In this document: positions 23,118 through 32,434 of the stretch, one piece after another
Position numbering within the stretch: position 1 is the first letter of the stretch
How the letters are laid out: each line of letters starts with the position of its first letter
Assembly (NCBI GenBank): GCA_035499555.1
Contig: DATJYO010000046.1
Location: 106,345 to 170,344 of the forward strand
Source of the DNA: Bog-159 sp035499555
GTDB taxonomy: Bacteria > Acidobacteriota > Terriglobia > Bryobacterales > Bryobacteraceae
Reading direction: 5' to 3'
Length of the DNA: 64,000 nucleotides
Notes under the pieces: model-generated
The model's input: only the letters and a program-made list of their open reading frames with translations
The model's database searches: none
What the model was told of the DNA's origin: nothing
Translations under genes and position numbers: made by a program

Positions 23118-25751
23118 ATGCCTCTCGCCAACTGGATCTACACCCTTCCACTGCGGCTCCGTACCATCTTCCGCCGCCGCCGCGCGGAACTGGAACTCGA
23201 CGACGAACTGCGCTTCCATCTGGAACAGCAGACCGCGCAACTCGTCGCCCGCGGCCTCGATCCGTCCGCGGCCCGCCGCCAGGCGCGCCTTATGCTGGGT
23301 GGCCTCGAGCAATCCAAGGAACAGTGCCGCGACGTGCGCCCTGGGAACTTCGCCGCCGATCTGGCTCAGGATCTGGCCTTCGCCGCGCGCATCCTGCGCT
23401 GGTCCCCGGCTTTCGCCATCACCGCCATCCTGACCATCGCGCTCGGCATCGGCGCCGCTACCGCCATCTTCAGCGTGACCAACGCCGTGCTCCTGCGCCC
23501 GCTGCCCTACCGTGGCGCCAGCCGCCTGGTGCTGGCCGCCGATCTCCTGTCGAACGCCTACTACTACGATCTGCGCGACGGCGCCCGCGCCGCATTCGAC
23601 GACATGGCCGCCGTCATGGTGTTCCGCGCCGTGGTTCCGCGCGAAGACGGCAGCGCCGAGCGCATCAGCAAGGGCTTCGTGACCGTTAACTTCCTGCCCA
23701 TGCTCGGCGGCCACACGGTCCTGGGCCGCGACTTTTCTGCGGCGGACGGCCAGCCCCACGGCCAGCCTCCCCCGCCGTTTCCCCTGCCGCAGGGCTCGGT
23801 GGCGATTCTCAGCCACGATTATTTCGTGCGCCGCTACGGCGCCGATCCCGCGGTCCTGGGCCGCATCATGCCGGGACCTGCCGGCGCGCCCGGCCCCCGC
23901 ATCATCGGCGTTCTGCAGCCCGGATTCAAACTGTATCTGCCGGAGTCCGGCCTCGGCCCGCAGCCCAGCCCGGACGTATGGATCCCCAACAACCGCGGAT
24001 ACGACGCGCCGAATCGCGAGGGGCTTATGCTGCGCGTCACCGGCGCGCTCAGACCCGGCGTCTCGCTGGCCGCCGCGCAGTCCCAGGCCGGGACTCGCGT
24101 GCGCCTGGAATCCTGGCACACGGCGCTTACCGCCGAGGTCCGCCCCGCGCTGCTGGCCCTCACCGGAGCGGTCATATTCCTCCTGCTGATCGCCTGCGCC
24201 AATGTGGCCAGCTTGATGCTGGTCCGCGTGTCCGTGAGGGAGCGCGAACTCGCCGTGCGGGCCGCCCTGGGCGCCCGCGCCGGACGCCTCACCCGCCAAC
24301 TGCTGGCCGAAGCCCTGCTGCTGTGCGCGGCGGGTACGCTGCTCGGTCTCGCCTTCGCCTGGGCCGGCATTCGGGAAGCGCTGGCGCTCGCGCCGGCCAA
24401 TCTGCCGCGTTTGGAAACCACCTCGATCGACTGGCGCGTGCTGCTGTTCGCGGCCCTGGCCGGCCTGGCCGAAGCCACGCTGATCGGCATGCTGCCCGCC
24501 TGGCGCGCCGCCCGCCCGGACATCATGCAAATGCTGCGCAGCGCGGGACGGCCCGCCGGCCTGGGAGCCGCCGCCTTCCTTCGATCGGGCGTGGTCATCG
24601 CCGAAGTCGCGCTGGCCTTCGTCCTGCTGGTGGGGTCCGGCCTGATGTTCCGCAGCTTCCTGGCGCTGCTCCACACCGACCCCGGTTTCGACCCGCACGG
24701 CTTGCTCACATTTCTGGCGATCGGCGATGCGCAAGGCTTCCAGCAGCCCGCGCGGCGCATGGCCTTCCTGCGCGACCTGGAAGATCGACTGCGCGCCATT
24801 CCCGGCGTCGAAAGCGTGGGAGCGGCTCTGGGCCTGCCGCTATCGCCCGGCGGCCCGGCGTACGGCATCCGGTGGTCCACCGCGCGCCTCCCCGCCGATC
24901 CGTCCCGCATCGCCGATCTGCCCACCGTCCTGCCCGGCTATTTCGAAACCCTGCGCGCCCGCATGCTGGAAGGCCGCGCCTTCAGCGAAGCGGATAACGC
25001 CGCCGGACGCAACCTGGCCGTCATCGACCAATCGCTCGCCGCCAAAGCCTTCCCCGGCCAGTCCGCCATGGGCAAACGCATTTGTATCTACATACCCGAT
25101 CCCACCTGGCTCGAAGTCGTCGGCGTGGTCGAGCATCAGCGCCTGCATGCGCTCGCCGATCCCGGCCTCGACCAGATATATATGATGGACGGCTTCTGGG
25201 GCATCGGCATCTCGCGTCACTGGGCGCTGCGCACCGCCGGCGATCCCGCGCGGTACGCCGCCACGGTGCGCGCCGTGATCGCAAAGTTCGCGCCCGGGCG
25301 CCTGGCCGTGACGGAGATGCAAACCATGGACGAGGCCGTCCGCCGCGCGCAGACGACCACCCGCTTTCAGCTCCTGTTGATCGGAATTTTCGCCGCCATC
25401 GGCGCCCTGCTGGCCGGCGTCGGCCTTTACGGCGTCCTGTCCAGCGCGGTCCGCCAGCGGACGGCGGAGATTGGCGTCCGGGTGGCGCTCGGCGCGGCGC
25501 CGGCTAACATCTTCCGGCTGATCGTGGGACAAGGCTTGGCGCTGAGCGCGGCAGGCATGGCGATCGGCTTCGCGGCCGCCGCCGTCCTCACCCGCGCCAT
25601 GCGCGGCATGCTGGTCGGCATCACCGCCACCGACCCGGCCACATTTGCGGCCATCACTGTGTTCTTCGTCGCGGTCGCCGCGGTTGCCTGCTGGGCGCCC
25701 GCCAGCCACGCCGCCCGCCTCGACCCGACCGTCGCTTTACGCGAGGAATAA
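23118..25751 (+). CDS. Large ABC-type permease, acidobacterial orphan (ADOP) family
   Basis: An 877-residue membrane protein. Residues 1-75 are a soluble N-terminal extension (RRRRAELELDDELRFHLEQQ) typical of the family. A MacB-like periplasmic core follows the first helix (FAITAILTIALGIGAATAIF). FtsX-type permease domains lie near residues 345-460 and 750-870, and the protein ends SHAARLDPTVALREE. No ATPase gene is adjacent, hence orphan. Such proteins are expanded in acidobacteria and may export peptides or antibiotics by analogy with MacB. The PadR gene lies just upstream. The stop is one base from the convergent PQQ gene. Confidence 0.9.
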   Translation: MPLANWIYTLPLRLRTIFRRRRAELELDDELRFHLEQQTAQLVARGLDPSAARRQARLMLGGLEQSKEQCRDVRPGNFAADLAQDLAFAARILRWSPAFAITAILTIALGIGAATAIFSVTNAVLLRPLPYRGASRLVLAADLLSNAYYYDLRDGARAAFDDMAAVMVFRAVVPREDGSAERISKGFVTVNFLPMLGGHTVLGRDFSAADGQPHGQPPPPFPLPQGSVAILSHDYFVRRYGADPAVLGRIMPGPAGAPGPRIIGVLQPGFKLYLPESGLGPQPSPDVWIPNNRGYDAPNREGLMLRVTGALRPGVSLAAAQSQAGTRVRLESWHTALTAEVRPALLALTGAVIFLLLIACANVASLMLVRVSVRERELAVRAALGARAGRLTRQLLAEALLLCAAGTLLGLAFAWAGIREALALAPANLPRLETTSIDWRVLLFAALAGLAEATLIGMLPAWRAARPDIMQMLRSAGRPAGLGAAAFLRSGVVIAEVALAFVLLVGSGLMFRSFLALLHTDPGFDPHGLLTFLAIGDAQGFQQPARRMAFLRDLEDRLRAIPGVESVGAALGLPLSPGGPAYGIRWSTARLPADPSRIADLPTVLPGYFETLRARMLEGRAFSEADNAAGRNLAVIDQSLAAKAFPGQSAMGKRICIYIPDPTWLEVVGVVEHQRLHALADPGLDQIYMMDGFWGIGISRHWALRTAGDPARYAATVRAVIAKFAPGRLAVTEMQTMDEAVRRAQTTTRFQLLLIGIFAAIGALLAGVGLYGVLSSAVRQRTAEIGVRVALGAAPANIFRLIVGQGLALSAAGMAIGFAAAAVLTRAMRGMLVGITATDPATFAAITVFFVAVAAVACWAPASHAARLDPTVALREE

Positions 25752-25752
25752 C

Positions 25753-27846
25753 CTACTTTTCCGGCAGTGCGAACGCCACGTAGCTGCCGCCGGACGCGCC
25801 GCCCCATTTGCCGCCGCCCGCCGCGATCACCACAAACTGCCGCCCGTTGACCGCGTAGGTCGCCGGCGTGGCGATACCGGCCGCGGGCAGCGTCGTCTCC
25901 CACAGCAGCTTCCCGTTGTCTTTGTCGAACGCGCGAAATTTGCGGTCCCGGATCGTCGCGCCAATAAATAACAGACCTCCCGCCGTCACCACGGGTCCGC
26001 CGTAGTTCTCGCTGCCGGTATCGCGCATGCCTTTGGCCGCCAGCTCCGGATACTCGCCCAGCGGGATCTTCCACGCAATCTCGCCGCGATTCAGATCGAT
26101 CGCGTTCAGGGTGCCCCACGGCGGCTCCACGGCCGGATATCCATCCGGGTCCAGGAACTTGTTGTAGCCGTCGCTGACGTACTTCTGCTCGATCGGCCAC
26201 GGGCTGCGCTTTACCGCCGCGACCTTCACGTCCTCGCCGCTGGTCACGTAGGTGACAATCGCCGCCACCGCGTCCGGCGGCAGTTCCGCGAATGCCGGCA
26301 TGCGTCCGCTGCCGTGGTGAACGATCGCCGCGATCTCGTCCCGCGTGCGCTTCCGGGCTATCCCCGCCAGCGCCGGAAACTCCGGCGGGCTGCCCTGCAA
26401 GTCCTGCCGGTGGCAGCCCGCGCAGCGCGCATTATAAAGTCCGCGGCCGCTCGACTCCCTGCCGGCGGGCGCCGGCACCAGCCGCAGGATCCACGCCATT
26501 TCGTTGGCATTCACGTACAACATCCCCGACGCCGGATCGAACGCCGCTCCGCCCCATTCCGCGCCGCCGTCGAATCCCGGAAAGATCACCGTCCCTTCCA
26601 GGCTGGGCGGCACGAACTGTCCCGCGCTGCGCACTTTCCGCAGCCGCTCCAGCACCGCCGCGTGCGCCTCCGGCGTCCGCCGCGTGACGATCTCCTCGGT
26701 GAAGGCCTGCCGCGCGAACGGCGGCGGCTGCAAGGGCAGCACCTGGCGCGCGGCCGTCGCCTCGCCATCCACCTCCGACGGCGGCACGGCCCGCTCCGCG
26801 ATCGGGAACAGCGGCTTCCCCGTCGCTCGATCGAACAGAAACACGTGCCCGGACTTGGTGATCTGCGCCACCGCATCCACCATGGCGCCGTCGTGCCGCA
26901 CGCGCACCAGGGTCGGCGGCGCCGGGAAATCGCGGTCCCACAGATCGTGCCGCACGGCTTGAAAATGCCACACGCGCTCGCCGGTGTCGGCCTTCAGCGC
27001 CAGCAGCGTGTTGGCGAACAGGTCGTCACCCTTGCGATTCGCGCCGTAAAAATCGAATGCCGCTGAACCGGTCGGCACGAACACCAGCCCGCGCCGTTCG
27101 TCCAGGCTCATGCCCGCCCAGTTGTTGGCTCCCCCGATATACTGCCAGGCGTCCTTAGGCCAGGTCTGGTAGCCCGCTTCTCCGGGATGCGGAATGGTAT
27201 GAAAGGTCCAGCGGATCTTCCCCGATCGCACATCGTAGGCGCGTATGTCGCCCGGCGAAGCCGGCAGCGTCTCGCTGACGATGCTGCCCATAATGAGCAG
27301 GTCTTTGTAGACTATTCCCGGACTGGTCGCCGAAATCGACATCTCTTCCGGCGGGCGTCCCAGTCCCTGCCGCAGGTCCACGCGGCCGTTCTCCCCGAAC
27401 GATGCGGCCGGCGTCCCTGTGCTCGCGTTCACCGCGTACAGCCAGTGCCCCGCCGCGAAGAAGATGCGCCGGTCCGCCCCCGCCGCCCAGTACGTCACCC
27501 CGCGATTCCGCGACTTGCCGAAGCTGCGATCGCGCTGCCGCGGATCGAACGCCCAGCGCAGTTTGCCCGTCGCCGCATCCAGCGCAATCAGCCGCAGCTT
27601 GGGCGTGGTGGCGTACAACACGCCGTGGACGATGATCGGATTGCATTCCATTTCGGAGTCGGGAAACGCATCGCCGGTGTCGTAGGTCCAGGCCACGGCC
27701 AGCCGCCCGACGTTGCCGCGGTTGATCTGATCCAGCGTCGCATAGCGTATGCCGTCCGGTCCGCCGCCGTACACCGGCCAATCCCGATCGCCATCCGCGC
27801 CGCTCAAAAGCACCGCGCCCAGAAGAAAAACGATAAGAGTTCGCAC
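25753..27846 (-). CDS. PQQ-dependent quinoprotein with inserted cytochrome c domain
   Basis: A 697-residue exported dehydrogenase. A signal peptide (LIVFLLGAVLLSGADG) precedes PQQ propeller repeats with W-motifs such as LRLIALDAATGKLRWAF and LLALKADTGERVW; HDLWDRDFPAPP is typical of membrane glucose/quinate dehydrogenases. A c-type cytochrome with CAGCH at residues 475-479 and the Met-ligand region SGRMPAFAEL lies inside the propeller, before the last blades (NAIDLNRGEIAWKIPLGEYP). Electrons from sugar or alcohol oxidation would pass through the internal heme. The start is GTG. The substrate is not determined. Confidence 0.87.
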   Translation of the reverse strand: MRTLIVFLLGAVLLSGADGDRDWPVYGGGPDGIRYATLDQINRGNVGRLAVAWTYDTGDAFPDSEMECNPIIVHGVLYATTPKLRLIALDAATGKLRWAFDPRQRDRSFGKSRNRGVTYWAAGADRRIFFAAGHWLYAVNASTGTPAASFGENGRVDLRQGLGRPPEEMSISATSPGIVYKDLLIMGSIVSETLPASPGDIRAYDVRSGKIRWTFHTIPHPGEAGYQTWPKDAWQYIGGANNWAGMSLDERRGLVFVPTGSAAFDFYGANRKGDDLFANTLLALKADTGERVWHFQAVRHDLWDRDFPAPPTLVRVRHDGAMVDAVAQITKSGHVFLFDRATGKPLFPIAERAVPPSEVDGEATAARQVLPLQPPPFARQAFTEEIVTRRTPEAHAAVLERLRKVRSAGQFVPPSLEGTVIFPGFDGGAEWGGAAFDPASGMLYVNANEMAWILRLVPAPAGRESSGRGLYNARCAGCHRQDLQGSPPEFPALAGIARKRTRDEIAAIVHHGSGRMPAFAELPPDAVAAIVTYVTSGEDVKVAAVKRSPWPIEQKYVSDGYNKFLDPDGYPAVEPPWGTLNAIDLNRGEIAWKIPLGEYPELAAKGMRDTGSENYGGPVVTAGGLLFIGATIRDRKFRAFDKDNGKLLWETTLPAAGIATPATYAVNGRQFVVIAAGGGKWGGASGGSYVAFALPEK

Positions 27847-27901
27847 TGTTGCATCCCACTATATCGCGCCACCGCGCAGCCATCCTTCCCGGTTCGGCAT
27901 T

Positions 27902-28111
27902 CCCCAAGCCTGCCTGATCGCGTTGGGAATGGCAGGGTCCCGGGTTTTGTCGGGCGCGCTGGGCAGCCTGTTGTTTGGGGTCACGACCGGCGACCCCGTG
28001 ACATTCATAGATCTGCGAACCCTGCTGATCGCGGTCGCGGCGATCGCCGGGTATGTTCCCGCCTGGAAAGCCTCCCGGATCGATCCGATGGCGGCATTGC
28101 GGTCGAATTAG
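27902..28111 (+). pseudogene. C-terminal remnant of an ADOP permease
   Basis: The frame encodes the last helices of a permease like the one at 23118: GALGSLLFGVTTGDPVTFID, then IAVAAIAGYVPAWKASRIDP and MAALRSN before the stop. No start or upstream domains exist, because the preceding 55 bases separate it from the divergent PQQ gene. It is a decayed copy. The interval 27847-28189 otherwise holds only the PQQ promoter region and a short spacer before the MFS gene. Confidence 0.7.
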
Positions 28112-28189
28112 CGAAGCGAACGAGCGCCTTCGCGCAAAGTCAGATAGGCTGGAGGTCTGGCCGGCCCGACCGCGCCGCCAGATTGAAGC

Positions 28190-29419
28190 ATGCCCGCCCG
28201 CGCCGCACTTCGCCACCCCAACTTCCGCTACTACCTCGGCGCGCGCGTCCTCACCGTCAATGCGAACGAGATGCAGGCCGTGGCGGTCGCCTGGCAGGTT
28301 TACGGGCTGACCCACCGGCCCCTCGATCTGGGCCTCGTCGGACTGGCACAATTCCTGCCCGCCGTGCTGCTCTTCCTGGTGGCCGGCCAGACCGCCGACC
28401 GCTTCCCGCGCCAGCGCATCCTCGAAACCTGCTACGGCGGATTCGCGCTCTGCTCCCTGGGCCTCTGCGCGCTCTCCCTGCGCGGGGTTTCCGCCATCGC
28501 CGCCATCTACGCCGTGCTTCTGATGAACGGTACCGTGCGCGCTTTCAACGGACCCGCCGGCCAGGCCTTCACCCCGCTGCTCGTGCCGCCCGCGGATTTT
28601 CCGAACGCCGTCGCCTGGAACTCCTCGATCTTCCAGGCCTCCACCATCGTCGGACCGGTGCTCGGCGGCCTGCTCTACGGCTTCACCTCCAGTCCCGTCC
28701 CCGTGTATGCCTGCGCCGCGGCCGAATACCTGGCGGCGCTGGCGCTGATCGGCCGCATTCGCCTGCGCGGCCAGGCCGCCCGGCCCGCGGCATCGAGCCG
28801 CATGGCATTCGAAGGCCTGCGCTACATCTGGCGGCACAAGTTGATCCTGGGCGCGATCTCCCTGGATCTGTTCGCCGTCCTGCTGGGCGGCGCGGTCGCC
28901 CTACTGCCAGTCTACGCGCGCGAGATTCTGAAAATCGGCGCCTCCGGCCTGGGGATTCTGCGCAGCGCTCCCGGTGTCGGCGCGGTCCTGACGGCCGTGG
29001 CGGTGGCCCGCTGGCCGTTGCAGCGCCGCGCCGGGGCCGTCATGCTCTGGTGCGTCTGCGGATTCGGCGTCTTCACCCTGATCTTCGGACTCTCGCGCAG
29101 CCTGCCGCTCTCGCTGGCCGCCCTGGCCCTGATCGGCGCCTGCGACATGGTCAGCGTCATCGTCCGCCACACGCTCATCCAGCTCTCCACGCCGGACGAG
29201 ATGCGCGGACGTGTCAGCGCCGTCAACGTGGTCTTCATCGGCGCCTCCAACGAAGTCGGCCAGTTCGAATCCGGCATCACCGCGCAATGGTTCGGCGCCG
29301 TGCCCGCCGTGGTGCTGGGCGGTCTGGGCACCATCGCGATCGTGGCTCTATGGGCCTGGCGCTTCCCGGAACTGCGCCGCGTCAACCAACTGGTGGGAGA
29401 ATATCAGGGTGCTCGATGA
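28190..29419 (+). CDS. MFS transporter, enterobactin-exporter/tetracycline-type
   Basis: A 409-residue major facilitator with about 12 hydrophobic helices. It begins with the family phrase LRHPNFRYYLGARVLTVNAN and has LFLVAGQTADRFPRQRILE (the loop 2-3 motif) and LSTPDEMRGRVSAVN (the loop 10-11 motif) of the MFS_3 group, which includes EntS-like exporters. It is a proton-driven efflux pump of an unknown small molecule. Its ATG has no obvious ribosome-binding site. The stop codon overlaps the GTG of a truncated permease gene, and a permease remnant lies immediately upstream. Confidence 0.85.
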   Translation: MPARAALRHPNFRYYLGARVLTVNANEMQAVAVAWQVYGLTHRPLDLGLVGLAQFLPAVLLFLVAGQTADRFPRQRILETCYGGFALCSLGLCALSLRGVSAIAAIYAVLLMNGTVRAFNGPAGQAFTPLLVPPADFPNAVAWNSSIFQASTIVGPVLGGLLYGFTSSPVPVYACAAAEYLAALALIGRIRLRGQAARPAASSRMAFEGLRYIWRHKLILGAISLDLFAVLLGGAVALLPVYAREILKIGASGLGILRSAPGVGAVLTAVAVARWPLQRRAGAVMLWCVCGFGVFTLIFGLSRSLPLSLAALALIGACDMVSVIVRHTLIQLSTPDEMRGRVSAVNVVFIGASNEVGQFESGITAQWFGAVPAVVLGGLGTIAIVALWAWRFPELRRVNQLVGEYQGAR

Positions 29420-29627
29420 TCTTCGTCACGCCGCCCGCACGCTGCGCCGGAATCCGGGTTTCACAATCGCCGCTTTAGTCATCCTCTCGCTGGCCATCGG
29501 CGCCGACTCTGCCATTTTCACCATCGCCAATGCGCTCATCTTCGCGAGCATGCCGGTATCCCATCCCGAGCGGCTGTTGGCGGTCTCCACCGGCATGGTC
29601 TGGGCCGGCACTGCCAGCCGGCAATAA
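29409..29627 (+). pseudogene. N-terminal fragment of an ADOP permease
   Basis: Starting at GTG 29409, which overlaps the MFS stop codon, the frame gives 72 residues: LDDLRHAARTLRRNPGFTIA, then ALVILSLAIGADSAIFTIAN and VSHPERLLAVSTG. This is the exact beginning of the transmembrane part of ADOP permeases, with the DDLRHAARTLRRNPGF signature. It stops at 29625-29627 and is followed by the end of hpnD on the other strand, so about 800 residues are missing. The GTG/TGA overlap suggests the full gene was once coupled to the MFS gene. Confidence 0.75.
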
Positions 29628-29640
29628 TTGCCGGACTGGA

Positions 29641-30480
29641 TCACCGGCGCGCCAGGGCCTTCGCGACAATCCAGCATTTCTCCGCCGCCGGAAGCGAAAT
29701 CCGGCGGCGGAATACGTCGTAGTTGCTGCCTTCGATGCGATCCAGCAGCCGCGCATAAATTCCGATGAGCGCCGCCAGCGACGGCCGGCTGCGGCGTTCC
29801 ACCATCCCCAGCAGAGGCCGCGATGCGTGGTAATACTCCCGTGCCCGCGTCGTCTCGAAATCCATCAGGTCGATGAGTTCCGGCGTGCGCATCCCGTTGC
29901 GCAAATCGTCGGGGCCCACCTGGAATCGGGCCAGGTCTTCGGCCGGCAGGTAGATCCGGCCACGCGCCGCATCTTCCCGCACGTCGCGCAGAATGTTGGT
30001 GAGCTGAAACGCGATCCCACACTTCTCCGCCAGCGGCAGCGCCTCTGGCGAATCGTATCCGAAGATGTGGATGATCGTCAGCCCCACCGTGGACGCCACC
30101 AGATAACAGTAGCGGTAGAGCTGATCGAACGTCTCGAAGCCGCGCGGCTCCAGGTCGGACGCCACGCCGTCGATCATTTCGTGGAAGTAGCGCGGCGGAA
30201 TCCGGTAGCGCGTCACCGTATCGTGAAACGCGGGCAGCACGGGGTGCGACTCCGTCCGCCCGGCCAGCCCCTCGTCGAGCGCGCCGCGCCACCCGTCGAT
30301 GGCCGCGCGATTGGCGCCGGGCTCGTCGCTCAGGTCGTCGCAATAGCGCATGAACGCGTAGATCGCGCACATGGCGTCGCGCTGCGGGCGCGCGAGCAGC
30401 ACGAACGAGTAGTAGAAGTTGCGCGCCCGGCTGCGAGCCACTTGCCGGCAGTGGGCGTAAGACTCTGCCAGGGAAGTCAT
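29641..30480 (-). CDS. hpnD: Presqualene diphosphate synthase HpnD
   Basis: A 279-residue head-to-head prenyl synthase that joins two farnesyl diphosphates to presqualene diphosphate. The two aspartate motifs are FMRYCDDLSDEPG and NILRDVREDAARGR; IAFQLTNILRDV and YYHASRPLLGMV are further signatures. ATG at 30480 overlaps the stop of hpnC by one base (TGATG). It is the last intact gene of the hopanoid operon; the expected partner hpnE is not found downstream, where the DNA is permease debris. Confidence 0.92.
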   Translation of the reverse strand: MTSLAESYAHCRQVARSRARNFYYSFVLLARPQRDAMCAIYAFMRYCDDLSDEPGANRAAIDGWRGALDEGLAGRTESHPVLPAFHDTVTRYRIPPRYFHEMIDGVASDLEPRGFETFDQLYRYCYLVASTVGLTIIHIFGYDSPEALPLAEKCGIAFQLTNILRDVREDAARGRIYLPAEDLARFQVGPDDLRNGMRTPELIDLMDFETTRAREYYHASRPLLGMVERRSRPSLAALIGIYARLLDRIEGSNYDVFRRRISLPAAEKCWIVAKALARR

Positions 30481-31397
30481 CACGCCGCCCGCGACAGGGC
30501 CACGCGCGCGAGCGAGCCGAGCAAAAGCCAGGCGCGTTCGGCCTTGGACACCGCCGGCCGCCGCGAAAGCACGTCGTAATCCCGGGCGGCGATCTTGTCC
30601 AGCACGCACAAGCCGCCCCGGCTGAACAGGTCGATGTCCAGCGCCAGGCGCCGCTCCACCATGCCCGCCAGCGGCAGCCCCGCCTGGAAGAACTCGCGCG
30701 CGCGCGCCACGATCTCGCGCATTACCTCGCGAAAGGCCGGCGTCATGCGGCGCGCGTGGAGATCCGCGATCGCATAGCCGTGCCGTGCCATCACTTCCAA
30801 CGGAATGTAGACCCGGTCCTTCTCCAGGTCCGTCACCACGTCCTGCCAGAAGTTGGCCAGTTGCAGGCCCGTGCAGGTGGCGTCGGACAGCCGCTGCCGC
30901 TCTTCGTCTGCGTACCCGCACAGGTACAGCACCAGCCGGCCTACAGGATTGGCCGAATTGCGGCAGTAGCCGTAAAGATCCTCCCAGGCCGCATACCGGC
31001 TGACCGTCTGATCCTGCTCGAAGGCGCAAATCAGGTCCGCGAAGGGAGCGCGCGGGATGGCATAGCGCCCCACCGTGCCGCGCAAAGCCAGGAACACCGG
31101 GTGCGTAGCCTCTCCCGCGTACATGGCATCCAGTTGATCGCGCCACCAGCCGAGCAGCCGCAGGCTCTCCCGGCGGTCGCCGATCTCGTCGCCCAGATCG
31201 TCGGCCCAGCGGCAGTACGCGTACACGTTGTAGAAGTCCTGGTGCAGGCGTTTGGGAAGCAGGAAGCTGACTACGTGGAAATTCTCGTAGTGGTGCGTGG
31301 CCAGCCAGCGGGTGTAAGCTTCGGCTTCGGCGATGGTGTACCGCGCGACGGCCGCTTCAGGCGCCAGCAGATACTCCCTGGGCGGCAGCCGGATCAC
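30480..31397 (-). CDS. hpnC: Hydroxysqualene synthase HpnC
   Basis: A 305-residue squalene-synthase-like protein that converts presqualene diphosphate to hydroxysqualene. The motifs are YAYCRWADDLGDE and NFWQDVVTDLEKDRVYIP; YENFHVVSFLLPKRLHQDF is characteristic of HpnC. The start is GTG at 31397, inside GTGA shared with the stop of the upstream dehydrogenase, so the genes overlap by 4 bases; the longer frame upstream is a shadow. It is coupled with hpnD. Confidence 0.92.
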   Translation of the reverse strand: MIRLPPREYLLAPEAAVARYTIAEAEAYTRWLATHHYENFHVVSFLLPKRLHQDFYNVYAYCRWADDLGDEIGDRRESLRLLGWWRDQLDAMYAGEATHPVFLALRGTVGRYAIPRAPFADLICAFEQDQTVSRYAAWEDLYGYCRNSANPVGRLVLYLCGYADEERQRLSDATCTGLQLANFWQDVVTDLEKDRVYIPLEVMARHGYAIADLHARRMTPAFREVMREIVARAREFFQAGLPLAGMVERRLALDIDLFSRGGLCVLDKIAARDYDVLSRRPAVSKAERAWLLLGSLARVALSRAA

Positions 31398-32434
31398 GGA
31401 ATAATCGCCGTCTTCAGGTGGCCGTTGTGACTCATGAGGTGCCGCATCACTTCCAGCAGATTGGTCAGCGGCTCTTCGCTGTTGACGAAATCCCGCGATG
31501 TGATATCGCCCCGCGTCACCAGGTCCAGCGCCTTGCGGATGTGCTGCGGCGTGTGATGGAAGCTGGCCTTGCAGGTGATCTCGGAATAGTGCAGCAGGTT
31601 GGTGTCGAACATCACCCGGCTGTCGTTCGGACAGCCGCCGAAGAAGTTCAGCGTGCCCCCGCGCCGCACCATGTCCAGCACCCAATGCCAGGTCTCCGGC
31701 TTGCCTACGGCTTCCACCGCAATGTCCGCGCCGCGGCCGCCGGTCAGGTCGCGCACCGCCTGCACCGTGTTGACGTGCTGGTCCGCGCGCACCAGCTCAT
31801 GCGCGCCCATGGCCTCGGCCCGCTCCAACTGCGTGCGCCGCCGGCCGATGGCGATTACCCGGCAGCCGTACAGGCTGGCCAGCCGCACGAACATCAGGCC
31901 GATGGGACCCAGGCCCAAAATCGCGATGGTGTCGCCCGGCCGCGGCGAAGTCTCTTCGAATCCCTTCAGCACGCAAGCCAGCGGCTCGATCAGCGCCGCG
32001 TCGTGATAACTCACCTGCTGCGGAATGACGTAGGTGTTGCGCTCCACGATCCGCGCCGGAATACGAATATATTCCGCATAGGCGCCATTGTTGAACAGCA
32101 GGTCCTCGCACAGGTTCTGCAGGCCCCGCCGGCAGAAGAAGCACTCTTCGCAGGGCGCCGAGTTGGCCGCCACCACGCGATCGCCGATTTCGAATGAACG
32201 GACATCCTTGCCGAGGGCTACCACGTCGCCCGCCAGTTCGTGCCCGAACACGGCGGGAGGCACGATCATGCGCGCATGATAACCACGCTTGAAGACCTTG
32301 ACGTCGGTGCCGCAGGTCAGTGCGACACGCACCCGAACCAGGATGTCGCCGTCTTCGATCTGGGGAACGGCTACCGGCTCCACCTGCAAGTGCTCCTTGC
32401 CGTAAAGCACGGCCGCCATCATCTGCGTATTCAC
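31394..32434 (-). CDS. Zinc-dependent medium-chain dehydrogenase (second MDR of hopanoid operon)
   Basis: A 346-residue alcohol dehydrogenase of the sorbitol-dehydrogenase-like MDR family. Catalytic zinc ligands are in LTCGTDVKVF and FGHELAGDV, and the structural zinc site is PCEECFFCRRGLQNLC. The NAD(P) fold has ILGLGPIGLMFVRL. GTG at 32434 is chosen: it shares TAGTG with the stop of the upstream MDR gene and has AGAGGTGG five bases upstream. It lies between the hpnG/MDR pair and hpnC in an operon with overlapping genes, implying a role in hopanoid side-chain chemistry. The substrate is unknown. Confidence 0.85.
   Translation of the reverse strand: MNTQMMAAVLYGKEHLQVEPVAVPQIEDGDILVRVRVALTCGTDVKVFKRGYHARMIVPPAVFGHELAGDVVALGKDVRSFEIGDRVVAANSAPCEECFFCRRGLQNLCEDLLFNNGAYAEYIRIPARIVERNTYVIPQQVSYHDAALIEPLACVLKGFEETSPRPGDTIAILGLGPIGLMFVRLASLYGCRVIAIGRRRTQLERAEAMGAHELVRADQHVNTVQAVRDLTGGRGADIAVEAVGKPETWHWVLDMVRRGGTLNFFGGCPNDSRVMFDTNLLHYSEITCKASFHHTPQHIRKALDLVTRGDITSRDFVNSEEPLTNLLEVMRHLMSHNGHLKTAIIP

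Noticed and set aside
27187..29478. A 763-residue plus-strand frame across the PQQ and MFS genes
   Set aside because: It overlaps two well-supported genes in other frames, is Arg/Pro-rich, and spans the divergent intergenic region.
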